64,000 nucleotides of DNA from Lentimicrobiaceae bacterium (GTDB taxonomy: Bacteria > Bacteroidota > Bacteroidia > Bacteroidales > F082): positions 88,278 through 152,277 of the forward strand of contig SUWV01000003.1 of assembly GCA_015061315.1 (NCBI GenBank). The letters run 5' to 3'. Shown piece by piece: positions 27,380 to 38,500 of the stretch (its first letter is position 1; every line of letters starts with the position of its first letter). The notes beneath the pieces are model-generated. The model ran no database searches. It was not told where the DNA came from and saw only the letters and a program-made list of their open reading frames with translations. A program made the translations under genes and the position numbers.

Positions 27380-29002
27380 ATGAAACAGCCTAAAGTCCCT
27401 CATACATTTGTAATAGTATTCTTTATCATTGTCGTTGCAGCAATGATGACATGGTTTGTGAAACCTGGTTTTTATATTGAAGAGACTGTCGTAGAAAACG
27501 GAGTAGAAAAGACAGAGCTAAAATTCTATTATCAAGATCAGCTTCCGCAACAATATCAAGACGACTATCATTCAGAGCCGCAGACCTGGCAGATCTTCTC
27601 GGCTTTATTCAAAGGATTTGAAAAACAAAGCTCGATAATCGTCTTCATATTAATAATAGGTGGAGCCTTCTGGATTATGAATAAGAGCCATGCCATCGAC
27701 ATGGGAATCTTCTCCTTTCTGAGGTTTACGAGGCGACTTGAAAATTATAAGTTTATAAAATATTTTGGCGTAGATAATATCATCATCGTTCTGATAATGC
27801 TTTTGTTTAGTTTGTTCGGAGCAATTTTTGGTATGAGCGAAGAATGTATTGCTTTCATCATTATCATAATTCCTTTGGCTATATCAATGGGTTACGACTC
27901 TATCGTAGGTGTATGTATGGTTTATGTGGCAGCTCATGTCGGCTTTGCCGGAGCTATCTTGAATCCATTTACCATCGGCATCGCGCAGGGAATAGCTGAA
28001 GTGCCGCTGTTCTCGGGCATAGGCTACAGAGTGTTCTGCTGGGTGGTGCTTAACATCGTGCTTATCACTTTCGTTTTGCTTTATGCCAAGAAGGTGAAGA
28101 AAAATCCGATGTCGTCGATGATGTATGAAGACGACGCCTATTGGCGCACACATGTAGTTGAGGGACAGCAGGAGTATGAGGCTGTCAAGACAAAACAGTC
28201 GTGGTATGTCTATGCGGCACTGCTTGTTGCAATGACGATATTCTCGTTCTGTTATCCAACGACGACATTGACAGTAGGGAATTCTTCATTTACAGCACCT
28301 CTCGTCCCGATATTGACAGCGATATTCGCTATAGTAGGACCTTTGTCATTAAGGAAGACTGTACATAACTTCATACTTTTAATATTACTTTATACTATCA
28401 TTTATTTGATAGTCGGAGTTATGGGTTACGGCTGGTATGTGATGGAAATAGCAACCTTGTTCTTAGTGATGGGAATAGCGAGCGGACTCGCGATAGGTAA
28501 GACAGCCAACGATATAGCTAAGCTTTTTATTGAAGGAATGAGCGATATTCTGTCGGCAGCTGTAGTGGTAGGTCTCGCTGGAGGCATAGTGATAATATTA
28601 CAAGAAGGCGGTATCATCGACACTATTCTATACGGGCTTTCAAAATCGATGACAGATTTAGGCAAGATAGCATCGGTGGAAATTATGTATGCGATACAGA
28701 CTATTGTCAATGTTGTAATTCCATCAGGTTCGGCGAAAGCAGCGATAACGATGCCTATCATGGCTCCGTTCAGCGACCTGATAGGAGTCTGCCGTCAGGC
28801 TACAGTGATGGCGTTCCAGTTCGGCGACGGCTTCACCAATATGATAACACCTACATCTGGAGTCCTCATCGCGGCTCTCGGCGTGGCAAGAATACCATAT
28901 CAGAAATGGTTTAAATGGGTATGGAAGTTTATCCTATTGCTAATCATAATAGGAGGAATACTGTTAATTCCAACAGTGACGATGAACCTTGAAGGGTTTT
29001 AA
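27380..29002 (+). CDS. YfcC/DcuC-family membrane carrier
   Basis: 540 residues from ATG 27380 (MKQPKVPHTFVIVF); an in-frame ATG at 27356 lies in a palindrome and is less likely. About 12 hydrophobic helices with a conserved C-terminal block (VIPSGSAKAAITMPIMAPFSD, FGDGFTNMITPTSGVLIAAL) typical of the YfcC/ArcD-related C4-dicarboxylate or basic amino-acid carriers. The substrate cannot be told. It lies downstream of the Mmd sodium pump but has its own upstream terminator, so it is probably a separate unit. Confidence 0.85.
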   Translation: MKQPKVPHTFVIVFFIIVVAAMMTWFVKPGFYIEETVVENGVEKTELKFYYQDQLPQQYQDDYHSEPQTWQIFSALFKGFEKQSSIIVFILIIGGAFWIMNKSHAIDMGIFSFLRFTRRLENYKFIKYFGVDNIIIVLIMLLFSLFGAIFGMSEECIAFIIIIIPLAISMGYDSIVGVCMVYVAAHVGFAGAILNPFTIGIAQGIAEVPLFSGIGYRVFCWVVLNIVLITFVLLYAKKVKKNPMSSMMYEDDAYWRTHVVEGQQEYEAVKTKQSWYVYAALLVAMTIFSFCYPTTTLTVGNSSFTAPLVPILTAIFAIVGPLSLRKTVHNFILLILLYTIIYLIVGVMGYGWYVMEIATLFLVMGIASGLAIGKTANDIAKLFIEGMSDILSAAVVVGLAGGIVIILQEGGIIDTILYGLSKSMTDLGKIASVEIMYAIQTIVNVVIPSGSAKAAITMPIMAPFSDLIGVCRQATVMAFQFGDGFTNMITPTSGVLIAALGVARIPYQKWFKWVWKFILLLIIIGGILLIPTVTMNLEGF

Positions 29003-29003
29003 G

Positions 29004-29125
29004 AATTAACAGTTAACAATTAACAATTAACAATTAACAATTGACTTATATACTTGGTGACTCGGCGACTTGGCGACTTGGTGACTTAAAAAAATCCTTA
29101 GACTGTAGACTGTAGACCGTAGACT
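29004..29125. repeat. Composite of AATTAAC, GGCGACTT and GTAGACTG repeats
   Basis: Three repeat families lie end to end: aattaac heptamers (29004-29042), ggtgactcggcgacttgg octamers (29051-29088) and gactgtagactgtagacc octamers (29096-29125). They fill nearly the whole gap before the ahcY promoter. Confidence 0.85.
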
Positions 29126-29130
29126 TTTTT

Positions 29131-29138
29131 TATCTTTG
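29131..29138 (+). promoter_or_regulatory. -7 promoter element of ahcY
   Basis: TATCTTTG, 35 bp before the ahcY start; no clear -33 TTG at the usual distance because the repeat block abuts it. Confidence 0.5.
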
Positions 29139-29173
29139 CAAATCAAAAAAAGAAATCAAAATAATATCATATA

Positions 29174-30601
29174 ATGAACAATAAATTAACACAAAAAGAC
29201 CTTCCTTATTTGGTGGCAGATATGAATCTTGCCGATTGGGGAAGAAAAGAAATTGAAGTATCAGAACACGAAATGCCTGGTTTGATGGCGCTTCGTAAGA
29301 AATATGGCGAAGAGAAACCTCTCGCTGGCGCTCGTATCAGCGGCTCTTTGCACATGACAATACAAACAGCCATCTTGATAGAAACCTTAGTGGCTCTCGG
29401 AGCAGAAGTGCGTTGGGCAAGCTGTAACATCTTCTCAACACAAGACCATGCGGCAGCAGCTATTGCAGCAACAGGAACTGCAGTGTTCGCATGGAAAGGC
29501 GAGACATTAGAAGATTACTGGTGGTGCACAAAAAGAGCTCTTACATTCCCAGATGATAAAGGTCCAGACCTCATCGTTGATGACGGCGGCGACGCTACTT
29601 TATTAATACACAAAGGCTATGACTGCGAAAACGACCCAAGTCTCTTGAATGTGACACCAAGCAATGCTGAAGAAGAAGCTCTTATGTCGGTCATCAAAGC
29701 TACATACGAAGAGAATCCTAACTTCTGGCATGAAGTGGTCGCTAACTGGAAAGGCGTTTCTGAAGAGACAACAACAGGTGTACATCGTTTATATCAGATG
29801 AAGGAACAAGGCAAGCTTCTGGTTCCTGCTATCAACGTAAACGACAGCGTTACTAAATCAAAATTCGATAATCTTTATGGCTGCCGTGAGTCGTTGGCTG
29901 ACGGTATCAAACGCGCTACAGATGTTATGCTCGCTGGTAAAGTCGTGGTGGTTCTCGGCTATGGCGATGTAGGTAAAGGCTGCGCTCATTCAATGCGTTC
30001 TTACGGTGCAAGAGTCATTGTAACTGAAATCGACCCTATCTGCGCATTGCAAGCTGCGATGGAAGGCTTTGAAGTCACTACGGTGGAAGAAGCTGTTAAA
30101 GAAGGTAACGTCTATGTGACATGTACCGGCAACCGCGACGTTATCACTCTCGAGACAATGCTCCAGATGAAAGACCAAGCTATAGTATGTAACATAGGTC
30201 ACTTCGATAATGAGATTCAAGTGGCAGCATTGGAAAAATTGGAAGGCGTTAAGAAAGTTAATATCAAGCCACAAGTAGATAAATATATCTTGCCTAATGG
30301 AAACGCTATCTTTATCTTGGCAGAAGGTCGCTTGGTAAACCTCGGTTGCGCTACAGGTCATGCTAGCTTCGTGATGAGTAACTCATTCACAAACCAGACT
30401 TTGGCTCAGTTAGACTTATGGAAAAACAGAGGCAACTATCCAGTAGATGTCTACTGTTTGCCAAAATATTTAGATGAAGAAGTGGCAAGATTACACTTGG
30501 AAAAGATAGGTGTTAAATTGACACGACTCACACAGGAACAGGCAGACTATATCGGAGTCTCGGTAGATGGTCCTTATAAATCTGATATTTACAGATATTA
30601 A
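29174..30601 (+). CDS. ahcY: Adenosylhomocysteinase
   Basis: 475 residues. Cleaves S-adenosylhomocysteine to homocysteine and adenosine using bound NAD, closing the methylation cycle. Hallmarks: [36 protein letters not shown], the NAD-binding glycine motif [25 protein letters not shown] and the C-terminal lysine/tyrosine tail ([11 protein letters not shown]). The length includes the insertion usual in bacterial enzymes of this type. It is a monocistronic unit with its own promoter and a hairpin after the stop. Confidence 0.98.
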   Translation: MNNKLTQKDLPYLVADMNLADWGRKEIEVSEHEMPGLMALRKKYGEEKPLAGARISGSLHMTIQTAILIETLVALGAEVRWASCNIFSTQDHAAAAIAATGTAVFAWKGETLEDYWWCTKRALTFPDDKGPDLIVDDGGDATLLIHKGYDCENDPSLLNVTPSNAEEEALMSVIKATYEENPNFWHEVVANWKGVSEETTTGVHRLYQMKEQGKLLVPAINVNDSVTKSKFDNLYGCRESLADGIKRATDVMLAGKVVVVLGYGDVGKGCAHSMRSYGARVIVTEIDPICALQAAMEGFEVTTVEEAVKEGNVYVTCTGNRDVITLETMLQMKDQAIVCNIGHFDNEIQVAALEKLEGVKKVNIKPQVDKYILPNGNAIFILAEGRLVNLGCATGHASFVMSNSFTNQTLAQLDLWKNRGNYPVDVYCLPKYLDEEVARLHLEKIGVKLTRLTQEQADYIGVSVDGPYKSDIYRY

Positions 30602-30610
30602 TCTATAGTT

Positions 30611-30646
30611 TAGAGTTGAGAGTAGTTCAAAGTTCTCTCAACTCTA
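30611..30646. terminator. Hairpin between convergent ahcY and lipoprotein gene
   Basis: A perfect 12-bp stem (tagagttgagag 30611-30622 with ctctcaactcta 30635-30646) and 12-nt loop lie 10 bp after ahcY, reaching into the last codon of the opposing gene. No long T tract, so the terminator role is inferred. Confidence 0.65.
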
Positions 30647-31072
30647 ATTATATACTCTTAATGTGTGCCCGTCATATTGCGTTCTGTATTCTATAAGAGG
30701 ATAGCCTTGATAACCTTGAGTGAAGATGCTTCCGTCTAAGATGCTGTATTTCACGTTTAAACAAGTGTCAATCACGAAAGGAAATTCTACTATCAACCTT
30801 GAACTCTCCCCGCATGCATTGGGCTCGTTGGGCGACTGCCGCTCATAAGCCTTGAATTCGTCCTGAGAATAACGATATATTATGATGCCTCTGCTGGGCC
30901 ATGGAGCCGTGACTTCAAGATAACCACTTACAGCGTTAAGTTGGTAATACATAGTGGAATTAGGATTGATACTGAAGTTGATATAAACATCAGGAACGTT
31001 CGGATTATAAGGAGTGTCGTCGCACGACAGCATGCTCAATAAAAATAATGATATGGCAATAAATTTTTTCAT
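30644..31072 (-). CDS. Rieske-fold-like lipoprotein lacking cluster ligands
   Basis: 142 residues from ATG 31072 (MKKFIAISLFLLSMLSCDD); an upstream in-frame ATG would spoil the lipoprotein signal. The lipobox MLSC predicts lipid attachment at the Cys. The arrangement YLEV...GIIIYRYSQDEFKAYERQ...ACGESSRL...TCLNVKYSILDGSIFTQGYQGYPLIEYR resembles Bacteroidota Rieske-type lipoproteins, but the CxH and CxxH cluster ligands are replaced (only isolated cysteines remain and both histidines are missing). It would thus be a scaffold without an iron-sulfur cluster. The assignment rests on pattern memory and is tentative. Confidence 0.55.
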   Translation of the reverse strand: MKKFIAISLFLLSMLSCDDTPYNPNVPDVYINFSINPNSTMYYQLNAVSGYLEVTAPWPSRGIIIYRYSQDEFKAYERQSPNEPNACGESSRLIVEFPFVIDTCLNVKYSILDGSIFTQGYQGYPLIEYRTQYDGHTLRVYN

Positions 31073-31139
31073 AATTTGAAAACAAAAATACAATATATTT
31101 GTTTAGTTTTTTAGAAAAAAGAAAAAGTATAATCATTTT

Positions 31140-31397
31140 ATGTGTAAACGTACTATCATATATGTTTTATTGTTGATAAGCGTAGTTTTTTGTTCGTGTT
31201 CATCACAACAGAATATCAGTAACTATGAGATACAGTCGGAATCGACAAAACGTATGATGAAAGAAAATGAGAAGATTCGTAAGAAGAATACGCCTATTCG
31301 TAAGAAGAAATCATTTTTCTTATTCAACTTCAAATCGAAGGGTAACTACGTTGATCAGAATATGCTTAACGACGGTGTTAATGATACAAGACAATGA
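31140..31397 (+). CDS. Small lipoprotein upstream of and coupled to a sensor kinase
   Basis: 85 residues. A lipobox-like end of the signal (VVFCSC) suggests lipid attachment; the rest is short and strongly basic (KRMMKENEKIRKKNTPIRKKKS), with no recognised domain. Its stop codon overlaps the start of the sensor kinase (ATGA at 31394-31397), so the two are translationally coupled. The position suggests an accessory or signal-presenting role for the kinase, which is an inference. Confidence 0.7.
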   Translation: MCKRTIIYVLLLISVVFCSCSSQQNISNYEIQSESTKRMMKENEKIRKKNTPIRKKKSFFLFNFKSKGNYVDQNMLNDGVNDTRQ

Positions 31398-34300
31398 TTG
31401 AGAGGCTGAGGCATATTATCGCGACTTGTTTTGTCTTGTTCGTTGTTTTTAACATGTATGGACAAGATAATGCATTGCTATCGTATGTCCTTAATAAAGA
31501 TATAGCCACAAACACATCATCGCAGAGCTATCTTAGTTCTAATATTGTTACGTCTATAGAGCAAGACGAAAACGGCATGATGTGGCTCGGAACCAAACGC
31601 GGCTTGAATTCTTACGACAGCTATAGCTTTGAAGAATATAACCAGATTGATGGAATTATCAATGCAACGATAACCGACATCAGAGCGGTGGGCGATACCT
31701 TGTTCATAGGAACGGAAAAAGGTCTCACGATTTATGATGTCAAAAATAAACAGGTCACCAATTACTTTTCAGAAATAGATTCTTTGGTGATTAAAAACAA
31801 TTATATATATTACATAAGTCAGCCCATTGGCAATAAGTTGGTTATATGTACTAAAGGAGGTACGTCGGTATATAATCTCAAGACAAAGAGTTTCTATATA
31901 CCTAGGATTAACAACTACTTGCCTGATTATGAGGTTCGTTATATAGAATATATCCCGACTAATAATTCATGGTTGGTGGCTACTTCAAAGGGCTTGGTGA
32001 TATATAAAGATGATAATCAGGCGTTACGACATTTCTATTCAATTGATGATATTGAAAATACCTTGCCCGATAATAGCCTGCGATGTATGCATAAGATCAA
32101 CGACGAGAAGATTTTTATTGGAACATCTAATGGTATATGCGAGTATAATGCCTTGAATAATAATATCAAAAGAATAAATCTCAATGATCTTACGGCGTCA
32201 CAATCTCCTCGATTAGATGTATCTAATATAATTTCTTTTTCTGAAGAAGAGTTGTTGATAAGTACATACACCAATGGCTTGTATCTGTTTAATTACAAAG
32301 AAAATACAGCAACGCACATCTCTAAGTTCGATAAACGTTACGCTATATCCGAGAATTACATCTTCGATATTTATAAAGATAATTTGGGTTCAATATGGGT
32401 GGCGACATTTACAGGCTTGAATCGTTTTGAAAATAATTTCGCAAAATTCTCTACTGTGAATATCTATGAAAACGGCTCTCTGCTCTCGATAAACTATTTC
32501 CTTGATTTACAATATGACGACAATATCTTAATAGGAACAGAATCGGGTATTAAAGTCTTCAACACAAGAGATGAATCTATAGTCGATTTTAAGACCTTCT
32601 TTAATTCAAAAGAAAATTATTTCGAGTCGTTGTATGTGTACAGCTTTTTCTTAGATGATGATAATCGAATTTGGGTAGGAACTCGTAACTCAGGATTATA
32701 TATATATGATATTGAAAAAGATAAAGTTATAGATGTGTCAGAAGAATATGATATTCCGAGATTGAAACATGCTGTTGTCAGGGAGTCGGTTTTAGACGAA
32801 TACGATAATATGTGGATTGCGACCAATATGGGATTGTGTCGTTTGAACCTAAAAACGAAGACGCATCTGTTTTATAATGCTGATAAAAAAAATATTAACG
32901 CAATTCCTAATGACGATATTTTCGATTTGTTGTTGACAGATAGTCTTATTTACATTACGACAGGCGATGGACTTTCGGCATATCATTATGATAAAGATAG
33001 CTTTGTAACATATCATCTGTCTGATTCACTGACAAGAGGCGATGTTGTTAAGAATTACGGTTTCTTCGATATTGTTGAAGGAGAGGACGGACGTTATTAT
33101 ATTGGTTCTTATTCTAATGGAATGTTGGCGTTTTCTCCTGATACCAAAGAGTTTAAAACGTCAAGGAGATCTGACAACATAGGAAGAATGGTATATGCTA
33201 TCATTCCAGATAATAATGGCTTTCTTTGGGCGAGTACGAGTAAGGGTATTATGAAATATAGCTTAGCTACCAAGGAGATAACTAATTATGATGTTAATGA
33301 TGGTTTGCAAGGTAGTGAATTTACTCCAAACGCTTTCCTGAGAAGTAAAGACGGCTTTATATTCTTTGGCGGATTTAACGGCTTTAATTACTTCAGACCA
33401 GCTGATATTAAATTGGAAACAAGGATACCAGAAGTCGTTGTGACAAAGATGATTACCAATACAGGTAAAAGATATCGCTATCTGCAAGACGGCGATACTG
33501 TGCATCTGTCGCATAAGAATAATTCTTTTGAGATAGAATTTGCCACACTTAATCTCTTTAGAAAAAATCAGGTTATATATTCCTATATCCTTGATAATTA
33601 CGATAAAGAATGGTCGTATAACGAGGCGAACCATAGATATATAGAATACAGTAAGTTGCGTCCGGGAACGTATGTGTTTAAGTTGAACGCCGCTAATGAA
33701 GTCAATGTCTGGAATGAAAGCCCTATTGAATTGACAATCATAATACATCCAGCCTGGTATCAAAGATGGATATTTAAAATATTCGTCTTGTTGATATTGT
33801 TACTTTCAGTGCTGATAATCATACAACAGAGAGCCAAGATTATTTATCAGAGAAGAGAACAGAAACGCTTGGTCGCCGAACTCGAGACGCAGATGCTTCA
33901 GCTGAAACAGAAAACGCTTCAGCTGCAGATGAATCCTCACGTCATCTTCAACACCTTAAATAGCATTCAGCAATATATTCTCAATCATGATGTGGATAAT
34001 GCTGTCACTTATCTGTCGAGCTTCTCAAAGTTGATGCGACGAATCTTGAATAATTCTAATGAACGTTACATATCATTATCAGACGAAGTGGAAGCAGTTG
34101 ATCTGTATTTGCAGTTGGAGTCGATGCGATTGGGAAATCGTTTTAAGTATCAGATAAATATTGATGAAGATATTGATGTTCAGAATACGGAGATAGCCCC
34201 TTTGATAATTCAACCTTTTGTGGAAAACGCTATTATTCATGGACTTATTCCAAAGAAGAACGATTGCTTTTTGAGTATCAAATTCTCGAAGATTTCAGAA

Positions 34301-34537
34301 GATAAGATATTGTGCGTTGTTGAAGATAATGGAGTGGGACGTAAATTCTCGGAGAAAATGAAGCAAGAGAAAGGCTCGTCGCATAAATCCTATGGAATGA
34401 GCGTGACGAGAAGACGTCTAGAAACATTGACGAAAATATCTAATGATGACTTCAGCATTGAAGTTGTTGATTTATATGATGATAATGCTAATGCCATAGG
34501 GACAAGAGTTAATATTATCTTCAGTTTTCATGATTAA
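31394..34537 (+). CDS. Propeller-sensor histidine kinase, LytS type
   Basis: 1047 residues. Signal peptide, then about 14 Reg_prop two-component propeller repeats (MMWLGTKRGLNSYD, IWVGTRNSGLYIYD, MWIATNMGLCRLN, FLWASTSKGIMKYS) forming a periplasmic double propeller, and a Y_Y_Y domain (about 700-785). One membrane helix (about 793-813) and a coiled coil lead into a LytS/YehU-type kinase domain. His849 sits in QMNPHVIFNTLNSIQQ (usual form NPHFLFN), and the ATPase part shows QPFVENAIIHGL and EDNGVGRKF. It probably senses a carbohydrate or envelope signal and phosphorylates the LytTR regulator 15 bp downstream. Confidence 0.92.
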   Translation: MIERLRHIIATCFVLFVVFNMYGQDNALLSYVLNKDIATNTSSQSYLSSNIVTSIEQDENGMMWLGTKRGLNSYDSYSFEEYNQIDGIINATITDIRAVGDTLFIGTEKGLTIYDVKNKQVTNYFSEIDSLVIKNNYIYYISQPIGNKLVICTKGGTSVYNLKTKSFYIPRINNYLPDYEVRYIEYIPTNNSWLVATSKGLVIYKDDNQALRHFYSIDDIENTLPDNSLRCMHKINDEKIFIGTSNGICEYNALNNNIKRINLNDLTASQSPRLDVSNIISFSEEELLISTYTNGLYLFNYKENTATHISKFDKRYAISENYIFDIYKDNLGSIWVATFTGLNRFENNFAKFSTVNIYENGSLLSINYFLDLQYDDNILIGTESGIKVFNTRDESIVDFKTFFNSKENYFESLYVYSFFLDDDNRIWVGTRNSGLYIYDIEKDKVIDVSEEYDIPRLKHAVVRESVLDEYDNMWIATNMGLCRLNLKTKTHLFYNADKKNINAIPNDDIFDLLLTDSLIYITTGDGLSAYHYDKDSFVTYHLSDSLTRGDVVKNYGFFDIVEGEDGRYYIGSYSNGMLAFSPDTKEFKTSRRSDNIGRMVYAIIPDNNGFLWASTSKGIMKYSLATKEITNYDVNDGLQGSEFTPNAFLRSKDGFIFFGGFNGFNYFRPADIKLETRIPEVVVTKMITNTGKRYRYLQDGDTVHLSHKNNSFEIEFATLNLFRKNQVIYSYILDNYDKEWSYNEANHRYIEYSKLRPGTYVFKLNAANEVNVWNESPIELTIIIHPAWYQRWIFKIFVLLILLLSVLIIIQQRAKIIYQRREQKRLVAELETQMLQLKQKTLQLQMNPHVIFNTLNSIQQYILNHDVDNAVTYLSSFSKLMRRILNNSNERYISLSDEVEAVDLYLQLESMRLGNRFKYQINIDEDIDVQNTEIAPLIIQPFVENAIIHGLIPKKNDCFLSIKFSKISEDKILCVVEDNGVGRKFSEKMKQEKGSSHKSYGMSVTRRRLETLTKISNDDFSIEVVDLYDDNANAIGTRVNIIFSFHD

Positions 34538-34552
34538 AAAGAAAGGAAAAAT

Positions 34553-35299
34553 ATGATAAGATGCGTTATTGTAGAAGATGAGGAAATCGCACGTAGGGTG
34601 CTTAAATCGTTGCTGGCACAATATTGTCAAGATGTGATGGTATGTGCTGAGGCAGACGATGTTGCATCGGGAAAGAATATGATAGAGATGTTTCGTCCCG
34701 ACCTTGTTTTTCTTGATATAGAGATGCCTGGAGGCAGTGGTTTTAAACTTTTGTCGTCGGTAGAAAACATTGATTTTGAAGTCGTTTTTATCACGGCATA
34801 CGAACAATTCGCTATCAAGGCAATACGACACGACGCTTTAGATTATATCTTGAAGCCTATAGATCCTAAGGAATTAGTCGCTGCTGTGGAAAAAGTCAAG
34901 GAGGCAAAATATAAGAAAACCCTTAAAAAACAATACGATAATATATTGAAGAACCTCGACCCTGAACAATTGGTAGTCAGAAAAATCAGTCTGTCAACAA
35001 CAGATAAAATACATCTTATCGACGTTGATGATATAATAAGGTGCGAGTCGGATAATTATTATACTAAGATTTTTTTCAAAGACGGGAATAGCTTGTTGGT
35101 AAGTAAAACCCTAAAAGAGATTGATCAAAAATTAGAGGAATATGATTTTGTTAGGACACACAAGTCGCATCTTGTCAATATAAGATATATAAAAAATTTT
35201 ATCAAAGACGAGATGATGGTGGTAATGGCAGACGATACAAAGGTACCGGTTTCAAAACGTAAAAAAGAAAGAATTTTAGAAGTTATAAACAATCTGTAA
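34553..35299 (+). CDS. LytTR-family response regulator
   Basis: 248 residues. Receiver domain (1-120) with acidic pocket (EDEE), phosphoacceptor Asp55 (LVFLDIEMPGG), Thr/Ser (FITAY) and the conserved Lys (ILKPID). The C-terminal LytTR DNA-binding domain (about 145-248) shows IIRCESDNYYTKIFF, FVRTHKSHLVNIRYI and VPVSKRKKERI. It is the cognate partner of the LytS-type kinase immediately upstream. The gene run after its terminator (TonB receptor, secreted protein, PorV-like) is the closest candidate target. Confidence 0.95.
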   Translation: MIRCVIVEDEEIARRVLKSLLAQYCQDVMVCAEADDVASGKNMIEMFRPDLVFLDIEMPGGSGFKLLSSVENIDFEVVFITAYEQFAIKAIRHDALDYILKPIDPKELVAAVEKVKEAKYKKTLKKQYDNILKNLDPEQLVVRKISLSTTDKIHLIDVDDIIRCESDNYYTKIFFKDGNSLLVSKTLKEIDQKLEEYDFVRTHKSHLVNIRYIKNFIKDEMMVVMADDTKVPVSKRKKERILEVINNL

Positions 35300-35325
35300 A
35301 GCCTTGTTTTTACTATTGTTTTGGG

Positions 35326-35378
35326 AAAACTCTTTCATTTGTGATTGCTGAGTTCAATTGCAGATGAAAGAGTTTTTT
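35326..35378 (+). terminator. Intrinsic terminator after the two-component operon
   Basis: Perfect 13-bp stem (35326-35338 with 35364-35376), 25-nt loop, T8 tail, 27 bp after the regulator stop. Confidence 0.9.
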
Positions 35379-35379
35379 T

Positions 35380-35564
35380 TGTTACTATAAATAAGGTGTT
35401 GATGTTTTAAATATTTATAACACAACATGTTATTTGAAATGATATGGATATGTTGAAAAATATTTTTTTTAAATTGAAAAATTATTCGATTTGTTCAATT
35501 TTTTGTCGTATCTTTGAACTCCTTTTAACGAACAATTGAGTAGTATAACATAAAATCACAAGGT
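35380..35564 (+). promoter_or_regulatory. Upstream region of the TonB receptor operon
   Basis: AT-rich 185-bp region. TATCTTTG at 35509-35516 is a probable -7 element, with TTTG at 35490-35493 (15-bp gap). An inverted repeat ataaca/tgttat near 35418-35434 and nearby atgttg words are possible regulator sites for the LytTR protein; this is a guess. Confidence 0.45.
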
Positions 35565-38500
35565 ATGTTAAGAAAATTACTATTTACCCTTTGTATAGTG
35601 CTGACATCGTGGTCGTTAGCACTTGCGCAAGTCGGACGACTTCAAGGTACGGTTGTCGATAAAGACACTGGCGAACCTATTCCATTTGCTAACATTGTTT
35701 TAGAAAACGGTGGTACACAGGTGGGAGGTGCCAGTTCTGACTTTGACGGCAACTATGACATCAACCCGATCCCTCCGGGAACCTACGACTTGAAAGCAAC
35801 TTTTGTTGGTTATAACACTTACATCATGAGAGGTGTTGTTATCCCAGCTAACAAAATTACTTTCCAGGATGTGACTATGAGCATGCAATCAGAAGTGTTG
35901 GATGCCGTTGAAATTGTAGACTACAAGGTGCCTTTGATTTCAAAGGATAACACTTCAGGTGGTGCTACTATTACTGCAGAAGAAATTGCAAAGATGCCTC
36001 AACGTTCAGCATCGGCTGTCGCCGCTAGTGTCGGTGGCGTGTTCTCGAGCGACGGTGAAGCTGGCAACATGCGTGGTGCCCGTGATGGTGCAACATACTA
36101 TGTTGACGGCGTTCGCGTTATCGGTTCTGCAACAGTTCCTCAATCAGCTATCGACCAAGTCGAAGTCCTTCTCTCAGGTCTTCCTGCTATGTATGGTGAC
36201 GCTACTGGCGGTATCATCAACATGACAACAAAAGGACCTTCAAGAACTTTCGGCGCTGGTATTGAGTTGGAAACTTCGGAATTGTTGGACGGCTACGGTC
36301 ACAGCAGAGCTGGTCTCAACGTTCAAGGTCCTTTGATCAAAGGTAAAGAAAGCGAAACAGCTTTGCTCGGCTTCTTCTTGTCAGGTGAGGTTAGCTATAA
36401 CCGTGACGGTGCTCTCTCAGCTGTAGGTCACTACAAGGCAACAGACGAATGGTTGGAATACATTAAAAAGAATCCTATCCGCGTGTCTGGTACAGGCTCA
36501 GGTACTTACCTCAACGCTGAATACACCAGAATGAGTTCTATGGAATATATGAAGAACTCAAGAAATACTTCTGGCTGGAGCGCTAACTTTGCAGGTAATA
36601 TCAACGTCCGTACAACTGAAACAATCAACTTGACTTTCGGTGGTACATTCAATTTGAGTAAATATCACTCATATAGCTTGGGTCACGCTTATTTCAACTC
36701 TGACAAAAATGCTATCAACAAAGATCAGACATGGCGTGTCTATGGACGTTTCACTCAAAGATTCCCTTCTCCTCAAGAAAGTACTTCTTTGATTAAGAAC
36801 TTCTACTATAGCTTGCAAGTTGACTATTCTCGTTATAACAACGAATATGGCGACCCAGACCATTGGGATAACATCTGGGATTATGGCTACCTCGGTAAAT
36901 ATACCATCTACAAAACACCTTCCTACGGTTACGCAGATTCAACAATAGCAGTGAAAAATCCTGCAACAGGTGAGACACATTATTATAATAATGTATGGGC
37001 AACAACTTCATGGGACTATGATACATTGGTAGAGTTCCAAGCTTCAGATAAGAATCCTTTGCTCTCTAACTACACCTCTTTATATTATGACTTATATTCA
37101 GACCCATTTGGACACTATCAAAACTTCACTGACCTCCAACTCGGTGGTGCTCTCTTGAACGGTGAAAGTCCTTCAGCAGCTTATGGTATGTTCGCAGCTC
37201 CAGGTAGTATCCAAACTAACTACGGCTATGGTGAGTCTGATAAATTCAATGTCAACCTCTCAGGTGCTATGACAATAGGTAACCACGAGCTTAAACTCGG
37301 TCTCCAATATGAAGAACGTAATAACAGAGCTTACGGTATCAGCGGTTACCGTATGTGGTATCTCATGAGAAACTTGGCTAACTTCCATATCCAACAGTTA
37401 GACATTCAAAATCCTGAAGTAGTAAGCTACGATGGTTTCGTTGATACAATTCGTTACTATAGAAGATATGACGAAGCATCACAATATCAATTCGACAAGA
37501 ACCTCCGTGAAGCTTTAGGTCTCGATGTTAACGGCTTGGATTGGATCAATATCGACTCATACGATTTCAACGACAACACAATCCAATATTATGATAGAGA
37601 AGGTGTGATGCATACTGCTACATTGTCAGAAGGATTTGACATCAGTATGTTTACTCCAGATGAGTTGACACAAGACGGTAACTCATACGTATCATACTAC
37701 GGATATGACTATAAGGGTAATAAGATTAAAGGACAGCCTTCATTTGAAGACTTCTTCACAGAAGTTGATGAAAATGGTAACTATACTCGTCCTGTAGGTT
37801 CATTCAAACCAATCTACATGGCTGGTTACATTCAAGATAAATTCGCTTTCAAAGATCTTATCTTTAACGTCGGTGTTCGTGTTGACCGTTTCGATGCTAA
37901 CCAAAAAGTTATCAAGGATCCTTATATCCTTTACGACTATAAAACTGTCGGTGATGTAGCTAAGAATGGCGTAATCACACTTCAAAATGGTGCAGAAGTA
38001 GGTATTCCGGATAATATCGGTGATGACTTCGCAGTTTATGTCAATTCAATAGATAACATCACAGAAGTTGTTGGTTACCGTAGTGGCAACGTATGGTATG
38101 GCGCTGACGGTCGGGAAATAAATAACCCTACAGTATTGGATAAAGGTAGTGGTATCTCTCCATGGCTTACCGACCCATCACAAAGTAGAGTAAATACAAC
38201 TTCTTTCAAAGATTATGATCCACAATGGAGTGTAATGCCTCGTATTTCATTCTCATTCCCAATCTCTGACGAAGCATTGTTCTTTGCTCACTATGATGTT
38301 TTGACTAGCCGTCCTGGTAATAACTTCGCTAATATCTATAGTTATTATTACTTCGATCAAATCAGTGGTGCTATTGCAAATCCATCATTGAAACCATCAC
38401 AGACAATCGACTATGAATTAGGTTTCACTCAAAAGTTGACCAATTCATCATCAATGACAATTACTGGTTACTATCGTGAAATCCGTAACATGATTCAGTT

